DNA from: an uncultured Collinsella sp.
GTDB lineage: Bacteria > Actinomycetota > Coriobacteriia > Coriobacteriales > Coriobacteriaceae
Reading direction: 5' to 3'
Assembly: GCA_900549345.1 (NCBI GenBank)
Contig: UROC01000051.1
Span: 1-13,997, forward strand
DNA: 13,997 nucleotides
The position numbers and the translations under genes are program-made. Every line of letters begins with the position of its first letter. Within the stretch, counting starts at the first letter, position 1. Under the pieces are notes generated by a model. The model did not search any database, was not told the origin of the DNA, and was given only the letters and a program-made list of their open reading frames with translations. This document shows positions 12,771 to 13,997 of the stretch, piece after piece.

Positions 12771-13997
12771 ATGACCCAGCCCTTGCCCTGGGAAAAGAAC
12801 GCCGCGGTACCCGTGCCGCCCGCGCCGGAACCCGTGCCACTCGATGCATACACCGCCCCCGCTGCGCCGGAGCCCGAGCTCGTTCCGCTCGACATCTACG
12901 ACGCTCCCGCGCCGGCGCCCAAGCCCGCCAAGCCGCTCGTCGACATCGACAGCCTTAATCCCGCCCAGCGCGAGGCGGTCCTGTCCACCGAGGGCCCGTT
13001 GCTGGTGCTCGCCGGCGCCGGCTCGGGCAAGACGTTCACCATGGCGAACATCATCGAGCAGACCCAGCGCCCGACGCTGGTGCTCGCGCACAATAAAACG
13101 CTGGCCGCACAGCTCTGCACCGAGCTGCGCGAATTTTTTCCCGAGAATGCGGTAGAATATTTCGTATCCTACTACGATTATTACCAGCCGGAGGCGTATA
13201 TCGCCTCGACCGACACCTATATTGAGAAGGATTCCGCCATCAATGATGAAATTGACCGCCTGCGCCACTCTGCGACCTCGGCGCTGAGCGAGAGACGCGA
13301 TGTGATCATTGTGTCGTCCGTGTCGTGCATTTACTCACTCGGCGACCCGATCGACTACAAGAGCATGGTGATTTCCATCCGTCCGGGCATGGAGATGAGC
13401 CGCGAGGAGCTCATCCGCCGACTGATAGACATTCAGTACGAGCGCAACGACATTGCGTTCGAGCGCAACCGCTTCCGCGTGCGCGGCGACACGGTGGAGA
13501 TCTGGCCGGTATACTCGGATGAGGATGTTGTCCGTATCGAGTTTTTCGGTGATGAGGTGGACCGCATCAGCCGTATTAACCCGCTGACCGGTGTTTCACT
13601 CGGCGAGCTGGGACACATCGCCGTTTTCCCGGCGAGCCACTATGTCACGCCCAAGGAAAAGCTGGAGGAAGCCATCAAGGACCTCGAAGAAGAACTGGAA
13701 CAGCGCGTAAAATACTTCGAGGAAAACGGCAAGCTGATCGAGGCACAACGTATTGCGCAGCGCACCCGCTACGACATTGAAATGCTGCAGGAGATCGGTT
13801 TCTGCTCGGGCGTCGAGAACTATTCGCGCGTGCTGTCGCGGCGTGCGCCGGGAAGTGCGCCGTACACGCTCATCGACTATTTCCCGAAGGATTTTCTGCT
13901 CATCGTGGACGAGAGCCACGTCACGCTCCCGCAGGTACGCGCCATGTATCACGGCGACCGCGCCCGCAAGGAGAACCTCGTGGAGTACGGGTTCCGG
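12771..13997 (+). CDS. uvrB: Chimeric open frame: PcrA/UvrD N-terminus joined in frame to UvrB (partial)
   Basis: The frame is open for 409 codons and runs off the window. Residues 1-60 are a Pro/Ala-rich leader with an imperfect repeat (VPLDAYTAP, VPLDIYDAP). Residues 62-88 carry the PcrA/UvrD Q motif LNPAQREAV and Walker A LVLAGAGSGKT of a superfamily 1 helicase. From F89 the chain is UvrB instead: FTMANII, VLAHNKTLAAQL, the beta-hairpin region YYDYYQPEAYI (134-144), EKDSAINDEIDRLRHSATSAL and the motif II box DESH (380-383). UvrB's own start (the region with GDQP and GVTGSGKT) is missing, as is PcrA after Walker A. The two families share only the GSGKT loop, exactly where they switch. The UvrB part resembles Clostridia/Oscillospirales proteins more than Coriobacteria ones and uses more GAA, AGA and ATA codons. 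A misassembly joined at 13017-13034 is the likeliest reading. GAGGAG at 12759-12764 supports the start. Confidence 0.85.
   Translation, partial: MTQPLPWEKNAAVPVPPAPEPVPLDAYTAPAAPEPELVPLDIYDAPAPAPKPAKPLVDIDSLNPAQREAVLSTEGPLLVLAGAGSGKTFTMANIIEQTQRPTLVLAHNKTLAAQLCTELREFFPENAVEYFVSYYDYYQPEAYIASTDTYIEKDSAINDEIDRLRHSATSALSERRDVIIVSSVSCIYSLGDPIDYKSMVISIRPGMEMSREELIRRLIDIQYERNDIAFERNRFRVRGDTVEIWPVYSDEDVVRIEFFGDEVDRISRINPLTGVSLGELGHIAVFPASHYVTPKEKLEEAIKDLEEELEQRVKYFEENGKLIEAQRIAQRTRYDIEMLQEIGFCSGVENYSRVLSRRAPGSAPYTLIDYFPKDFLLIVDESHVTLPQVRAMYHGDRARKENLVEYGFR
13017..13037 (+). other. PcrA-to-UvrB junction in the Walker A codons
   Basis: The bases encoding AGSGKT (13017-13034) would be nearly identical in a high-GC pcrA and a uvrB gene. 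The first UvrB-specific codon is TTC for F89 at 13035-13037. Such a short shared stretch is where a short-read assembler, or an in-frame recombination, could switch between the genes. Confidence 0.75.

Overview
The window looks like a chromosomal segment of a high-GC gut actinobacterium of the class Coriobacteriia, most likely Collinsella or a close relative. This rests on the strong GC bias at third codon positions, the protein flavour of PurH, GluQRS, the DUF2207 protein and UppP, and a leaderless-type promoter. No 16S gene or other taxonomic marker is present, so the genus is an inference. All genes except the last look like ordinary resident housekeeping or accessory genes. No CRISPR array, tRNA, rRNA, prophage or intact insertion sequence was found.

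Layout. (1) 1-1439: the possible tail of an upstream gene, then two translationally coupled calcineurin-like metallophosphoesterases. (2) 1455-2459, minus strand: GluQRS, a tRNA-modifying glutamyl-tRNA synthetase paralogue whose -10 box sits so close to its ATG that the message is probably leaderless. (3) 2460-2968: a long hairpin- and repeat-rich intergenic stretch ending in a good promoter. (4) 2969-4909: a secreted/membrane DUF2207 protein with a glycine-rich tail. (5) 4910-5361: a second structured intergenic region with a 35-bp inverted repeat pair around a strong terminator, then REP-like direct repeats. (6) 5362-6003, minus: a GNAT acetyltransferase, divergent from (7) purH (6269-7876, last two steps of IMP synthesis) with a textbook terminator. 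(8) 7982-8689: an unrecognised 235-residue protein. (9) 8867-10591: an OmpR-family response regulator and a BceS/GraS-type intramembrane-sensing kinase, ended by a terminator and a 91-bp nested palindrome. (10) 10770-11207, minus: a universal stress protein. (11) 11457-12437: uppP (bacA), starting at TTG after a leader that may contain an attenuator. (12) 12771-13997: an open frame running off the end.

How the genes fit together. The BceS-type two-component pair and undecaprenyl-diphosphatase (the classic bacitracin-resistance phosphatase) lie 866 bp apart, with the stress protein between them. This suggests a cell-envelope stress neighbourhood, but no BceAB-type transporter is present. GluQRS and PurH are housekeeping functions without an operon link to their neighbours.

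The most striking feature is the last open frame. Its first ~88 codons are the N-terminus of a PcrA/UvrD helicase up to the Walker A lysine-threonine. From exactly there it continues in frame as UvrB (YYDYYQPEAY, DESH), with a Clostridia-like protein and codon style. A chimeric assembly joined at the conserved Walker A sequence is the leading explanation; a real gene fusion or transfer is the alternative. I did not find a convincing new multi-gene system. The best unexplained non-coding signals are the inverted-repeat element at 5020-5255, the palindrome at 10666-10756, and a scattered family of short GGGGAC/GGGGTC repeats.
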